From the NCBI GenBank assembly GCA_947471745.1, contig CANJKZ010000461.1:687001-751000 (forward strand): 64,000 bases of DNA, given 5' to 3'. Of the stretch, positions 14,301-24,990 are shown piece by piece (positions within the stretch are counted from its first letter, which is position 1; every line of letters begins with the position of its first letter). Under the pieces are notes generated by a model. That model was not told the DNA's origin. It searched no databases and saw only the letters and a list, made by a program, of their open reading frames with translations. The position numbers and the translations under genes are program-made. The DNA is from Closterium sp. Naga37s-1 (lineage: Eukaryota; Streptophyta; Zygnematophyceae; Desmidiales; Closteriaceae).

Positions 14301-17300
14301 TGACTCGTTGGGAATGTTCCCGCATGCATGTTGACTCGTTGGGAATGTTCCCGCATGCATGTTGACTCGTTGGGAATGTTCCCGCATGCATGTTGACTCG
14401 TTGGGAATGTTCCCGCATGCATGTTGACTCGTTGGGAATGTTCCCGCATGCATGTTGACTCGTTGGGAATGTTCCCGCATGCATGTTGACTCGTTGGGAA
14501 TGTTCCCGCATGCATGTTGACTCGTTGGGAATGTTCCCGCATGCATGTTGACTCGTTGGGAATGTTCCCGCATGCATGTTGACTCGTTGGGAATGTTCCC
14601 GCATGCATGTTGACTCGTTGGGAATGTTCCCGCATGCATGTTGACTCGTTGGGAATGTTCCCGCATGCATGTTGACTCGTTGGGAATGTTCCCGCATGCA
14701 TGTTGACTCGTTGGGAATGTTCCCGCATGCATGTTGACTCGTTGGGAATGTTCCCGCATGCATGTTGACTCGTTGGGAATGTTCCCGCATGCATGTTGAC
14801 TCGTTGGGAATGTTCCCGCATGCATGTTGACTCGTTGGGAATGTTCCCGCATGCATGTTGACTCGTTGGGAATGTTCCCGCATGCATGTTGACTCGTTGG
14901 GAATGTTCCCGCATGCATGTTGACTCGTTGGGAATGTTCCCGCATGCATGTTGACTCGTTGGGAATGTTCCCGCATGCATGTTGACTCGTTGGGAATGTT
15001 CCCGCATGCATGTTGACTCGTTGGGAATGTTCCCGCATGCATGTTGACTCGTTGGGAATGTTCCCGCATGCATGTTGACTCGTTGGGAATGTTCCCGCAT
15101 GCATGTTGACTCGTTGGGAATGTTCCCGCATGCATGTTGACTCGTTGGGAATGTTCCCGCATGCATGTTGACTCGTTGGGAATGTTCCCGCATGCATGTT
15201 GACTCGTTGGGAATGTTCCCGCATGCATGTTGACTCGTTGGGAATGTTCCCGCATGCATGTTGACTCGTTGGGAATGTTCCCGCATGCATGTTGACTCGT
15301 TGGGAATGTTCCCGCATGCATGTTGACTCGTTGGGAATGTTCCCGCATGCATGTTGACTCGTTGGGAATGTTCCCGCATGCATGTTGACTCGTTGGGAAT
15401 GTTCCCGCATGCATGTTGACTCGTTGGGAATGTTCCCGCATGCATGTTGACTCGTTGGGAATGTTCCCGCATGCATGTTGACTCGTTGGGAATGTTCCCG
15501 AGCGCATCATGGGGACGCACGCATTTTGACTCTTCGGGGATGCTTGGCTTCCTCAGGAGGCCATACCATAGCCAGCATCACACAACACATGCGGTAAAAT
15601 CCTGTTATTGAGGAGCCTCAAAAGCAGTATCCAATCCATGCAGTGGTGACTGCAGAACGCAGTGTGGGACGGCCTTCCAGAGACCAAGGCTTTCAGCGGC
15701 CACATGCTCTTCATCGAAGAGGACCATCTGCTCTTCCCCAGCGCGCTCGCTCATGTAGACTCTTCTTCTACCACCATCCTCCACCACGTTTCTCTTCCCT
15801 GTGCCCACAGCACCACTGGTGGTGGCTGCCGAACGCAGTGTGGGACGGCTTATCAGAAACCAAGCCATTCACCGGCCACAGGCTCTTCATCGAAGAGGAT
15901 CATCTGCTCTTTCCCAACGCGCTCGCTCATCTGACAGCGCTCATAGACGTTAAGTACAGGCAATGACCCCTCTCCTTTGCCCTTCTTTCCCTCCCCCCAA
16001 CCCCAGCACCACTGGTGGTGGCTGCAGAACACAGTGTGGGACGGCCTTCCAGAAACCACCTCATTTACCGGCCACATGCTCTTCATAGAGGAGGACCATT
16101 TACTCTTCCCCAACGCGCTCGCTCACTTGCACGCGCTCATACGCGTGAAGAACGCGCGGTGCCCCGAGTGTGTGGCAGTCACGCTCGCGCCTTCGAACGT
16201 GAAATCCCGAGGGGAGAATGGGCTGAGGGCGTTTGTGCGCGAGAGGATGGGGAACGTGGGGTATGCGTTTAACCGGACCGTGTGGGAGCAGATTCAGAAG
16301 TCCCACAAGGTGAGACAAAACCAATGAGTGTTTCTGTACTCTCCTCTCTCTTTATTCTTTGGAAAGCGGGCTGAGGGCGTTTGTGCGAGAGAGGATGGGG
16401 AACGTGGGGTATGCGTTCAACCGGACTGTGTGGGAGCAGATTCAGAAGTCCCACAAGGTGAGACGACATCACACACAGTTCTAAAATCTGGGCTGAGGGC
16501 GTTTGTGCGCGAGCGGATGGGGGACGTCGGTTATGCGTTTAACAGGAGAGCGGACTGAGGGCGTTTGTGCGTGAGAGGATAGGGAACGTGGGGTATGCGT
16601 TCAACCGGAGCGTGTGGGAGAAGATATAGAGATCCCACAAGGTGAGTCGAAGGGCAAGTGCGATATTTCTCTCTGTCCTTCCCCAAGGTTCTCACATGGG
16701 GAACGTGACATGTTCAACTGGAGCTTGTAGGATTAGATTCAGAGGTCCCGCAAGGTGAGTTGAAGGGGCAGGTGTGTTTACTCTGTCCACTCCCAACGCA
16801 CTCTCTTTATCTGCACGCCCTCTCCCATCACCCTTCCTTTATCCGTCCTTCCCCACCCCCCCTCCCTTCCCCCACGGATTTGTGAGCAGTGTTCCTGGTA
16901 CTTTTAGCAACCACAATTGAGATGCCTCCCTCTCCGAATCCATGTTTAACTTCTGTTGCAAATCTCTGCAGCCCTCTCCCATCACCCTTCCTGTTTCTAT
17001 CCTCTCCTCTCTCCCGGGGTTTTTTTACGACTAAAACTGGCTCATCTCATCTCCCATTTTGAATCCACCTTTCAGTTCTGGCACCACTCTCAGCCCTCTC
17101 TGTCCTTCCTTAACACATCCTCCCCCTTTCTTCTTTGTTCGTCAGCAGTACTTTTGCTACTTTGGCGACTACATCTGGGACGTTTCGCTTTCCAATTCCA
17201 TCTTCCACTTCTGGCACCAGTCAGCCCAAACCCCACACCCTTGTTACCCTTCCTGTATCCATCCTACCCCTCCCCCCATCCCCCCATCCCCCTCCCCCTC

Positions 17301-17897
17301 CCCCTCCCCCTCCCCCTCCCCCAATCCCCCGTGTTTGGTGAGCAGTATTTCTGTTACTTTGACGACTACAATTGGGACGTATCGCTCTCCGAATCCATCT
17401 TCCACTATTGGCGTCACTCCTCCGCACTCCGCTGGTCGGCTGCTTCTGCGCATCACTTTGGCCGCTGCGGCCTGCACTCAGAAAAGCCGGAGGCACCCGC
17501 CCACTACCTCGTTCGAAAGAACAGGACTGAACCTGAGTTTGGGAAGCAGCATGCCTCGGATGCACGTGTGAACCCGAGGGGCCGACTTGACAGTGATGGT
17601 GGGGTAACAGAGCGGTACAGAAGGATGGAGGGTGATTTTGTCTTTGTAAATGTTACAGGGAATGCGTCTTCGGCTGTGGATCAGTGTTCTAAAGAAGGTT
17701 TGCAGCTGCCAAGACTGTTGTCGCATGATTTGCGGCCGGATATTAACATGGATGCACCAATTAGAGCGTTTGATTTCAAGGGACCGGTTTTTGAACGGTT
17801 TACTGGGTTTGGAGGGTGGGGGGATGGGAGGGACCATATGCTCTGCATGCACATTGGTGCATTACATGGAAAACGTAGCAGCACACCTCGAGCCTGA
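2316..17897 (+). CDS. MGAT2: Alpha-1,6-mannosyl-glycoprotein 2-beta-N-acetylglucosaminyltransferase (GnT-II), 5' partial
   Basis: Golgi glycosyltransferase that adds the second GlcNAc branch during complex N-glycan synthesis. Three intact exons are visible: 2316–2676, 16007–16309 and 17346–17897 (stop TGA at 17895). The exon that encodes the signal anchor lies left of the window. Exon 2 encodes (S)HDGFFPAVDALIRSI and CPVKQIYFP, then a roughly 55-residue Gln/Glu/Lys/Gly-rich insertion, then FGDVDQNGRYRDPHFVALK. Exon 3 begins HHWWWLQNTVWDG and carries FIEEDHLLFPNA, whose EED is the family metal-binding motif, and ERMGNVGYAFNR. Exon 4 encodes YFCYFDDYNWDVS, HHFGRCGLH and FGGWGDGRDHMLC, matching the family C-terminus. 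Intron phases agree (2, 0, 0). Intron 2 is 13.3 kb, almost entirely satellite. Oddities are the charged insertion, the huge intron and echoes around every exon. Identity is firm; whether it is expressed is unknown. Confidence 0.93.
2677..3170 (+). repeat. Donor-side echoes of MGAT2 exon 2
   Basis: Four partial copies of the 3' end of exon 2 follow the intact exon. Their last exon bases are at 2786, 2916, 3018 and 3164. Each encodes a version of FGDVDQNGRYRDPHFVALK and each keeps a GT donor (GTACAA, GTATGA, GTACGG, GTTCAT). They are separated by 102–146 bp. They start at different points and lack the 5' part of the exon. Confidence 0.9.
3339..15500 (+). repeat. 12.2-kb satellite of a 31-bp unit in MGAT2 intron 2
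   Basis: About 392 nearly identical tandem copies. Each unit holds GACTCGTT, then the near-palindrome GGGAATGTTCCC, then CGCATGCATGTT, which includes the palindrome CATGCATG. Visible deviations are few: a scrambled patch near 3841–3865, single-base insertions near 7731, 8582 and 14024, and a one-base deletion near 10963. Both flanks carry CATGGGGACGCACGCAT (3299 and 15509), and the right flank is a degenerate unit. The very long open frames on the - strand reflect a stop-free unit, not a gene. Confidence 0.97.
15641..15955 (+). repeat. Acceptor-side echoes of MGAT2 exon 3
   Basis: Two partial copies precede exon 3. The first, with first exon base 15644, reads W-stop-LQNAVWDGLPETKAF; TGA replaces a conserved Trp codon, so it is dead. 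The second (15811–~15951) is open from HHWWWLPNAVWDG to HLTALIDVK and then stops resembling the exon. Both have CAG acceptors. Spacing to the intact exon at 16007 is 167 and 196 bp. Confidence 0.92.
16364..16754 (+). repeat. Donor-side echoes of MGAT2 exon 3
   Basis: Four partial copies of the end of exon 3 follow it. Three keep donors after AAG at 16457, 16641 and 16754 (GTGAGA, GTGAGT, GTGAGT). One (16488–~16552) is cut off before the donor and fuses to the next. They encode increasingly decayed versions of LRAFVRERMGNVGYAFNR. The copy ending at 16641 has an in-frame stop, and the last copy is heavily diverged. Confidence 0.9.
16880..17225 (+). repeat. Acceptor-side echoes of MGAT2 terminal exon
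   Basis: Three copies of the start of the last exon precede it. Two are badly decayed (around 16890–16965 and 17020–17095). The third is open from 17149 and encodes YFCYFGDYIWDVSLSNSIF, closely matching the intact exon's YFCYFDDYNWDVSLSESIF. A CT-rich tract (about 17263–17330) separates the best copy from the real acceptor at 17345. Confidence 0.85.
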
Positions 17898-18220
17898 TTC
17901 ATTCTGTGGTTCTTAATTCCATAGTACCGGTAAGCAGTTTCTCCTCGCCAAAAGGCTACCCCAAGCAGCACAATGGAAATTTACAATCCTAAACACAACG
18001 ACTGCATGCATACACTGAAGTTTCTCCATCAACCTTCAGCGCCCATAAAACACAAGGAGGCATTTGCAGATGCTACTGGAATGACAATAGATATGACTTG
18101 CAGCTGTGCTATGATACCGGTAGATCGCTTTGGATATGGTTGGAAGTTCCGAAAGCTTGGAGACCATCAATGGAGCTAACATTCCTGATGAATAAGTACG
18201 TGTCCAGTTCGCTGGAACTT
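17898..18220. other. Convergent 3' region between MGAT2 and the bZIP gene
   Basis: Non-coding sequence between the MGAT2 stop and the bZIP stop on the opposite strand. It probably contains both 3' UTRs. I see no repeat, RNA gene or clear poly(A) signal pair that I would call. Confidence 0.5.
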
Positions 18221-19659
18221 TCACACGTGCCCAGCAACCTGATGGCCCCCTTCACAACAGCGAGTGAAGATATCAACTTGTCCGGAGCTTGTTAGCGCTT
18301 CCTTGAGGGCCTACATGAATGCCAGAGCATAAGCAGATAACCCAATATAAACTTCAATGGGCGCACCTTGATTGATATAATAGGGCTCCTTACGTCAACC
18401 AGTGCTGTCTTGGCATTCAAAGCTTCTGCAAGTTCATGTGTCTTCGTACTAACAGCCATTAACGACTCCTGCACAAGCGACCAGCACATTCAGCAACAGG
18501 ACAGGTGGCATGACACACCAACCCAATGCTTACCTTGAGCTGTGTCATCTCAGTCTGCATTTGTGCCTTCTCAGATTTGAGCTGAGAGACCTGTTGTAGT
18601 GCAGGCCAGACATGAATGGGTTGCTGCAATTGAAAGGATAGCTGCAGGACAACCATTGGGGTGTCACCTCTTCTGATAACGTTGAGATGGCATTGAGCCT
18701 TCGTAAGCGAGATCGTTCCGCTGATTGTCGATTTGCCAATATTCGTTCAGCCTTCTTGGGGTTTTCAGCTCGTGCGCTCTGCATTAAGGTGGTTATTTCG
18801 ATACTGTACACAAAATTTCAAGTAAATGTCAACCTAAGTCAAGCTTTTGCTTACTTCAAGCCTCTCCATGTCCCGCTCTCTGCGACTGGATCCTGGCATG
18901 TAGACACAGCTCATAGTGCGATATGAAAATGCTATCCACATGTCAGCCATGTAATGCGTACACTTACCAGCAGAGGCCGATGTAAGCTCACCACTCCATC
19001 TGCAGAATAAGTCATTTTGTTTAGGAGGTATTATTCTGATTCAATTCGTGAAGCACTCACCTGCTTCGCTTTGTGCGAATTTGGCGCTTCTTTCCGCTGT
19101 CAGTTTCGTTTGATGAGAGCTTAATATGTCGTTCGTTTTTTCCGCAAGAAGGGTCACTTGAACGGTCACGACGTATCAGAGTAAGAGGCTGACAGTTTTC
19201 CTGGCCGCTCGGTTGCTTGCGTTTACGTTCGTTGTCCATGCTCATCGCAGGTTGAGTCAGCGAGATATTGCTGCACCTTTGGAGGGTAAGTCCACTGGAA
19301 TACACCTCCGAAGCCTTAAGAGGCTTCAGAAATGCACGATGTCTTTCTCCTCTGCATTCGCTGAAAAGCACAATGCAGCGGTTATCGGCAAGTTGAATTG
19401 AAAGACATCGTTTTCGACATCGTACCTTCCCTCCGATAACCCGTCTGGATTTACTTCCTCGAATTCCGGAGGTGAAAGGTTTCCCATCCATGGCACTAGC
19501 GCCATTGTTCCACGCTCAAGTTCTATGGATACTTTATCTGCTTGGACAAAAGACCATTAGGTTGCACACACACCGATTATATCCGAAAGGCCTGACGACT
19601 AACCTGAGGAGTCCTCCATTTCGTCAGTGAATGGTGGCAAGAATGGTTGTGAGCCTGCA
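18221..19659 (-). CDS. bZIP transcription factor (plant group-I-like), 5' partial
   Basis: Nuclear DNA-binding factor. Nine exons on the - strand fit exact splice phases: ~19659–19604, 19537–19426, 19360–19061, 18999–18968, 18892–18855, 18778–18668, 18590–18534, 18468–18394 and 18310–18221 (stop TGA). The basic region is AENPKKAERILANRQSAERS, with the ILANRQSA signature of plant group I/VIP1-like factors. It is followed by a heptad-type zipper over three exons (STLSEEVSQLKSEKAQMQTE, then ESLMAVSTKTHELAEALNAK). Upstream exons encode an acidic, Pro-containing region (FLPPFTDEMEDSS, ALVPWMGNLSPPEFEE) and a Lys/Arg/Ser-rich region. The zipper ends in a short tail, ALKEALTSSGQVDIF. The first coding exon was not found; it should lie upstream, between about 19.7 and 20.25 kb. 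Unlike its neighbours, the gene has no exon echoes. Confidence 0.92.
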
Positions 19660-20270
19660 CTGACCCTTTCCAAGCAGAAAGAAAATGCATTCGATGCTTT
19701 GAAGAGGATAGAAGTTGGGCAATGATGTTTGAAACCGAGTGCGTGTTCTTGAACTGTACCATACTTCGGAACAGGCTGTCTAAGTGTAGCGGTTCGGGCC
19801 AGACCTCACTGAGTGCTGTCACCCCAACCAATGATTCCGAACGAACTTCGTTACTTCGGCAGCACACCAAGCTTTGCCAATGTCCTTTAAAGCTCGGGTC
19901 TCAAATTTCCAAAGGTTTAACACCTGGTTGGGTTTTCCCGTCCGTGATTGGGTAACGAATGACGAAAGTTTTTACGAGCGGGTGAAAAGAACACAGCGAA
20001 CTCCCCAACAATCAAGGCCAAAACAAACCTGGGTGGGCAGGTTTGGGTGTAAGACGAGCCTTGGGGGACAGGTTTGCGTCTGATTGAGAACTATGCGACC
20101 CACCCTGGCGACGCAATCACGTTTTGAGGTTGACAGAAGTGTGAAGTCAGAAAATGAGTGCCCACGCCAAGCAACCATACTCCCGTCGCTGAGCCGTAGT
20201 AACACCGAAATAGAAAGCCAGCTAAGCATTATTTCCCCCGTTTACGATTAGTATGAGAGCATCTTCCTTG
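19660..20270. other. Upstream region of the bZIP gene
   Basis: Probable first exon(s) and promoter of the bZIP gene; no start codon could be placed. A stretch near 19,878–19,905 resembles the reverse complement of about 25,960–25,990 (shared TTTAAAGCTCG and GTCTCAAATTTC). Confidence 0.4.
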
Positions 20271-20289
20271 ATCGGGAATGAGAGACGGG

Positions 20290-20905
20290 ATGGGCGGATT
20301 TAGAGTGGGAAACGCGGATTGAGATTAGGAAGGGCAGATTGCGACTACTACGGGCGGAATGAGAGTAGGGATGTGCGGAATGAGTTTAGGGTTTGCGTAA
20401 TGCGATTTGGAACGTCGAAAACAGGTAGGAAGGGCGGTGTGAGATGAAGAAGGGCGGATTGAGAGGCAGAAGGGCGGAATGAGAGGATGAAGGGCGCGAT
20501 GAGAGAACGAGGGGCGGAATGCGAGGAAGAACGGCGGATGGAGAGGAAAAAGGACGGAAAGAGAGGACGAAGGGCGGAATGAGGAAGAAGGGCGGAATAA
20601 GAGGAAGAAGTGCGGAATGAGAGGAAGAAAGGCGGAATGAGAGGAAGAAAGGCGGAATGAGAGGAAAAAGGGCGGTATGAGAGGAAGAAGGGCGGAATGA
20701 GAGGAACAAGGGCGGAACGAGATTAAGAAGGGAGGGATGACAGTAGGAAGGGCGGAATGAGAGTATGAAGAGCGGAATGAGATTGCGGATGGGCGAAATG
20801 CGAGTAGTTATGATGGAATGAGATTATGGAAGGGCGGAATGAGATTAGGGAAGCGCGGAATGAGATCAGGGATGGGCGGAAGGAGATTAGGGGTGGGCGG
20901 AATAA
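20290..20905. repeat. 20-bp purine-rich minisatellite, degenerate
   Basis: Degenerate tandem units of about 20 bp built on GGGCGGAATGAGAGGAAGA. The best region is 20,440–20,740, and more diverged units reach about 20,900. Long Ser/Pro/Leu-rich reading frames on the - strand are products of the repeat, not genes. Confidence 0.85.
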
Positions 20906-20929
20906 GGCGCGGGTTGATGGGGAGGGGGA

Positions 20930-22520
20930 ATGGAGGGGGAGAGCAGGTGCTGCCCGAGGAGGGGGAAGAGAGACGTCGTCCCTTTTGACAGGGAGGTGAG
21001 TGCATGGGGGAGGGGATGTACTAGTGGTGAGGGTAGTGGGGAGGAGGAGGGGCAGGGGCTGTGGCATGTGGTGCGGGCATGCGGGGTGGAGTCAGCAGAG
21101 GGGCTGAGTGGCGTGGTGGACAAGTGGGGCTGGACCGCCATGCATGTGGCTGCTCGGAATGGTGACTCCCCCGTGGTCAGTCTCACCTGCCTCCCCGCCT
21201 GCACCCATGCAGCACAGCCATGCACCAGCTCTCACCCATGCAGCACAGCCATGCACCAGCTCTCACCCATGCAGCACAGCCATGCACCAGCTCTCACCCA
21301 TGCAGCACAGCCATGCACCAGCTCTCACCCATGCAGCACAGCCATGCACCAGCTCTCACCCATGCAGCACAGCCATGCACCAGCTCTCACCCATGCAGCA
21401 CAGCCATGCACCAGCTCTCACCCATGCAGCACAGCCATGCACCAGCTCTCACCCATGCAGCACAGCCATGCACCAGCTCTCACCCATGCAGCACAGCCAT
21501 GCACCAGCTCTCACCCATGCAGCACAGCCATGCACCAGCTCTCACCCATGCAGCACAGCCATGCACCAGCTCTCACCCATGCAGCACAGCCATGCACCAG
21601 CTCTCACCCATGCAGCACAGCCATGCATCAGCTCTCACCCATGCAGCACAGCCATGCACCAGCTCTCACCCATGCAGCACAGCCATGCACCAGCTCTCAC
21701 CCATGCAGCACAGCCATGCACCAGCTCTCACCCATGCAGCACAGCCATGCACCAGCTCTCACCCATGCAGCACAGCCATGCAGCCCGCTCAACACTCTCT
21801 GAACCCACCGTCCATCACGCGTGTGCACTCATCCCTCCCCGTCCACGTGCCTGCACTCACATGCACCTTCAATAATGTCGCAGGCATGGACCGCACTCAC
21901 CCTGCTGCCCGCTTCTCTCCCTCCCCGCCGTTCTCCCATGCATGTGCCTGCAGCTGCAGGCGCTGTTGCGCATGGGCATGCCAGCGGGGGTGTGCAGCAC
22001 GCGCAACGCCACCACGCCACTGCACGTGGCGGCGTATGGCGGCCACGTGGACTGCATGTGCCTGCTGGCGGCTGTGCGTGCCTGGCGGCTGTGAGTGCCT
22101 TGCGGCTGTGAGTGCCATGATTGGTTCAATGCAAGAACGGTAGAAAGTGCTTCGCTCGTTTCTTTCTCCACCCAGCTTCTTAGCCCTCTTGCCTTCATGC
22201 GCTCTACCCTGCGGTGCCCTCTGCACCCCGCTTGAATTGCTCTGGCTCTGCATCTGCTTCCAGAGCCGCTTTCCTCCTCTTTGTATCCCTCCGCCTTCTC
22301 TCATCCACCATCCGCCCCCCGCTCTCTGCCCTCCGCCCTCTGCCCTCCCCCAGGGACTCCATTACACAATGCAGTGACCAAGCAGCAGTGGGAGGCAGTG
22401 AGATGACTTGCACACCAGGGAATAGAGCCAGCAGAGGTAGAAGCAGCGGGGGCCAACCCCAAGGCGGTTCAGATAGTGTGGGAGGAGCATGCGCGGCGGG
22501 CAGGCCAAGGAGGGGAGAGG
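20930..22520 (+). pseudogene. Ankyrin-repeat gene, apparently degraded
   Basis: Three exon-like segments encode ankyrin helices. 20930–21175 ends VDKWGWTAMHVAARNGDSPV before donor GTCAGT. 21954–22073 encodes ALLRMGMPAGVCSTRNATTP followed by LHVAAYGGHVDCMCLLAA. The segment from about 22352 encodes TPLHNAVTKQQWEAVR, a TGA stop, then LAHQGIEPAEVEAAGANPKA. Exons 1 and 2 join in phase 0. The third needs a different phase and contains an in-frame TGA where the family expects a hydrophobic residue. Two short donor echoes (GGCT|GTGAGT) follow exon 2 at about 22,085–22,110. A minisatellite fills the first intron. The start ATG at 20930 is a guess; an upstream exon is possible. Ankyrin repeats bind proteins; no specific role can be assigned. 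Confidence 0.6.
21202..21781. repeat. 31-bp minisatellite in the ankyrin gene intron
   Basis: About 18.7 nearly perfect copies of a 31-bp unit containing CACCCATGCAGCACAGCC and ATGCACCAGCTCT. It begins within 30 bp of the splice donor of the first ankyrin exon. Only one or two point differences are seen (for example CATCAG for CACCAG near 21627). It shares the 31-bp length of the MGAT2 array but not its sequence. Confidence 0.95.
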
Positions 22521-23400
22521 GGGCATGGGTTTTGGAAGGATGGTGGTGTGGGTGCGAGCTGAGTGGGTGAATTCCTTGTGCTTGATTATCACCATGATGT
22601 ATGATTGCCTGCTGCCACTGCTTAGTGGCAGAACACAAGGAGGACAGGGTGCTGAGCAGTGGGAAGGGGCGGGAGGGGGGGGTTATAGAGCCGCTCCCAG
22701 GGCAGTGGGGAAGGTGAGAGGTGGGGATGAAGCAGGGTGGATGCTTCAGTAGCGCTTGTGGGCCACTCGCTGCTGCTCGCTGCCCGCCTCCTCGCCTCCA
22801 CTTGATTACCCTCTGCCTTGATTCTGTGCTCTATTTCTGAGTGCTCATCTTGTCTCCCCTTTCCCCTCTCATCTCCACTCTACCCCATCCCTCTTCCTGC
22901 CCTCCTGTCCCCATCCTTCTCCCTCAGGAGAGCCGTACACCAACTGCACCGCTCTGAACCCATTTGTGCAGTGGAATCTGCAGCCGCTGCTACCAGCCAC
23001 TCCCCCCTCCTTCACCCTCACCTCACCACCCCCACCCGCCTTCACGCCGCCATACGCCCTCTCGTCCATCTGCTTGTGGACGTCCCTCTCCGCCATCGCA
23101 CCTGGTCGCACACAAGCAACAGCCCTCCAGCCACTGCCGCCACACACAAAGCCTGCTGATGCAGATGCTGGCAGTGGAGGCGAGAAGGCAGTGGGGGGCG
23201 CAGTTGGTTCGAGTCAGGGCGTGCAGGGGGAGTGGGCAGTGGCGGGGTATGAGGCGATGCATGTGGTGCAGGTGGGGGGTGGGTGGCGCCAGGGTAGCTA
23301 TGGCCTGCCCTCCTCCCTCGCTGCCTCTGCTGCACCTGCTGTGTCTGGAAGGCAAGGTGACTTGTCTGGAAACCTTTGTTGCACTTCTTTGTAGTGATCA
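22520..23400. other. Unassigned region downstream of the ankyrin segments
   Basis: A pyrimidine tract ending CTCAG at 22,928 could be an acceptor for a reading frame starting EPYTNCTALNPFVQWN and running Pro/Ser-rich to a stop at 23,394. It may be a further exon of the ankyrin gene, but I do not recognise the product and there is no independent support. Confidence 0.25.
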
Positions 23401-23574
23401 ACTGAATGGCTCAGTTCAGTATCCTAAACACTGAAGTGATTTTTATAAAGAAGCATCCAACATTGATACATGTCATGGGTACTTGTCAAACCGGTACTAT
23501 TTAATAGCTATAGCTTAACAAAATTCATGCGTGGCGGACCAGTTCTGACAAAATCCTGAGTGTCAAGGCTGAAG

Positions 23575-24135
23575 CAGCTGGAGAAGAGGGAGGCTGAAAA
23601 GGAGGGGAGGGAAAGGGGGAAATGAGGGGAAGGAGTGAGTAAATTGATGGGGAGCACAAGGGGAAATTATTTTATAGCAGAGGGGGTTCTGTATTGACCT
23701 GGTGCAGTAGGGGAATTGATGGGAAAGCAGAGCTGTAATTTATGGGGAGCGGAGGGGGGGATAACAGGGAGCAGAGGGGGGAATGAGAGGGAGCAGAGGG
23801 GGGAATGAGAGGGAGCAGAGGGGGGAATGAGAGGGAACAGGGGGGGGGGAATGACAGGGAGCAGAGGGGGGAATGAGAGGGAACAGGGGGGGGGGGGATG
23901 ATAGGGAGCAGAGGGGGGAATGAGAGGGAGCAGAGGGGGGAATGAGAGGGAGCGGAGGGGGGAATGAGAGGGAACAGGGGGGGGGGGGGGGGGATGATAG
24001 GGAGCAGAGGGGGGAATGAGAGGGAGCAGAGGGGGGAATGAGAGGGAGCAGAGGGGGGAATGAGAGGGAGCAGGGGGGGGGGAATGACAGGGAGCAGAGG
24101 GGGGAATGAGAGGGAGCGGAGGGGGGATTGGGGGG
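23575..24135. repeat. G-rich 20-bp minisatellite with long G runs
   Basis: Tandem units of about 20 bp, GAGGGAGCAGAGGGGGGAAT. They are interrupted by homopolymer runs of up to about 17 G near 23,977–23,993 and further runs near 23,840 and 23,888. The G density would permit G-quadruplexes. The long Pro/Ser frames on the - strand are artefacts of the repeat. Confidence 0.9.
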
Positions 24136-24210
24136 AAATTAGGGGAATTTATCGCAAACTGGTATATCACCCTTCCTTCCCCCCTCTGTCCTCTCCTCCT
24201 TCCCCCCCGC

Positions 24211-24258
24211 AGAACATGATTGCATACAACACACAAGAAACAGGTGGTGGTACGGTGT
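24211..24258 (+). other. Possible short terminal exon
   Basis: A long pyrimidine tract ends CCCGCAG at 24,210. It is followed by a short open frame, NMIAYNTQETGGGTV, and a TAA stop. The acceptor is strong, but the peptide is not recognised and no partner exon is certain. It could be the last exon of the ankyrin gene. Confidence 0.25.
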
Positions 24259-24639
24259 AAAGCATGGTCTAGCTTTAGCTGCGCCTCAGCTTGCTCTTCT
24301 GCTTCACCACTGAAAATTAGGGGAGTGGAGTAGGCAGAAAGAATTGTGTGAATGAACATGGGGGAGGTGGTGTGAGGTGCCAAGGGAACAACTGCAAGGG
24401 AACACAAGCAAGCGCACATGATGAAATAATGTATGGGGAGACAGTGATGGGTGCACGTGCATGGGAACTAGAGGGTGGAAGGTGAGGAGTGAGGGGGAAG
24501 GGGAGGGCATGAAAAGGAAGGGAAGGGTTGAGAAGGGATGGGGAAGGAAAGCGCAGGGCAGGGAGGGAAAGGCAGGCATTGGGAGGGCAGGTGACAACTG
24601 GGCAGAGGGTGGGGGGAAGGAGAGTGCGAGTGGGAGAGG

Positions 24640-24990
24640 ACGGAGAGAGAGAGTGCGGGAGGAAAGGAGAGTGAGAGTGCGAGTGCCAGGGGATGGGGGG
24701 AAGCAGGAAAGGGGATGGGGGGAAGCAGGGAAGGGGATGGGGGGAAGCTGGGAAGGGGATGGGGGGAAGAAGGGGAGGGGATGGGGGGAAGCAGGGAAGG
24801 GGATGGGGGGAAGCAGGGAAGGAGGGGTAGCACCGGGGGGAAAGGAGGAGAAGCAGGGGGGGATAGGAGGGGTAGCACCGGGTCTCCCCCCCTCTCAGCG
24901 CACCTTCTCCCCCCCTCTGTCCTCTCCTCCTCCCCCCTCTCAGCGCACCTTCTCCCCCCCTCTGTCCTCTCCTCCTCCCCCCTCTCATGT
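24640..24990. repeat. 21-bp G-rich units and a ~45-bp pyrimidine duplication
   Basis: From about 24,690 to 24,830 there are about six units of GGGGATGGGGGGAAGCAGGGA. From 24,890 to 24,990 a pyrimidine block containing CTCAGCGCACCTTCTCCCC and CTGTCCTCTCCTCCTCC is present two to three times. No gene was identified. Confidence 0.85.

Noticed and set aside
3339..15500. CRISPR-like regular repeats
   Set aside because: There are no unique spacers between repeats, the repeats are head-to-tail, and the context is eukaryotic with introns.
3160..15520. Three overlapping open frames of more than 4,000 codons on the - strand
   Set aside because: They are translations of the 31-bp satellite in all three frames. 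The unit has no stop on that strand and 31 is not a multiple of 3. The array lies within an intron of MGAT2.
15644..15758. TGA in place of a conserved Trp, considered as selenocysteine or recoding
   Set aside because: It is in a partial, acceptor-side echo; an intact exon with TGG follows at 16007. Ordinary decay explains it.
23667..24419. 250-codon Ser/Pro-rich frame on the - strand
   Set aside because: It is a reading of the 20-bp G-rich minisatellite; composition and repetition explain it.
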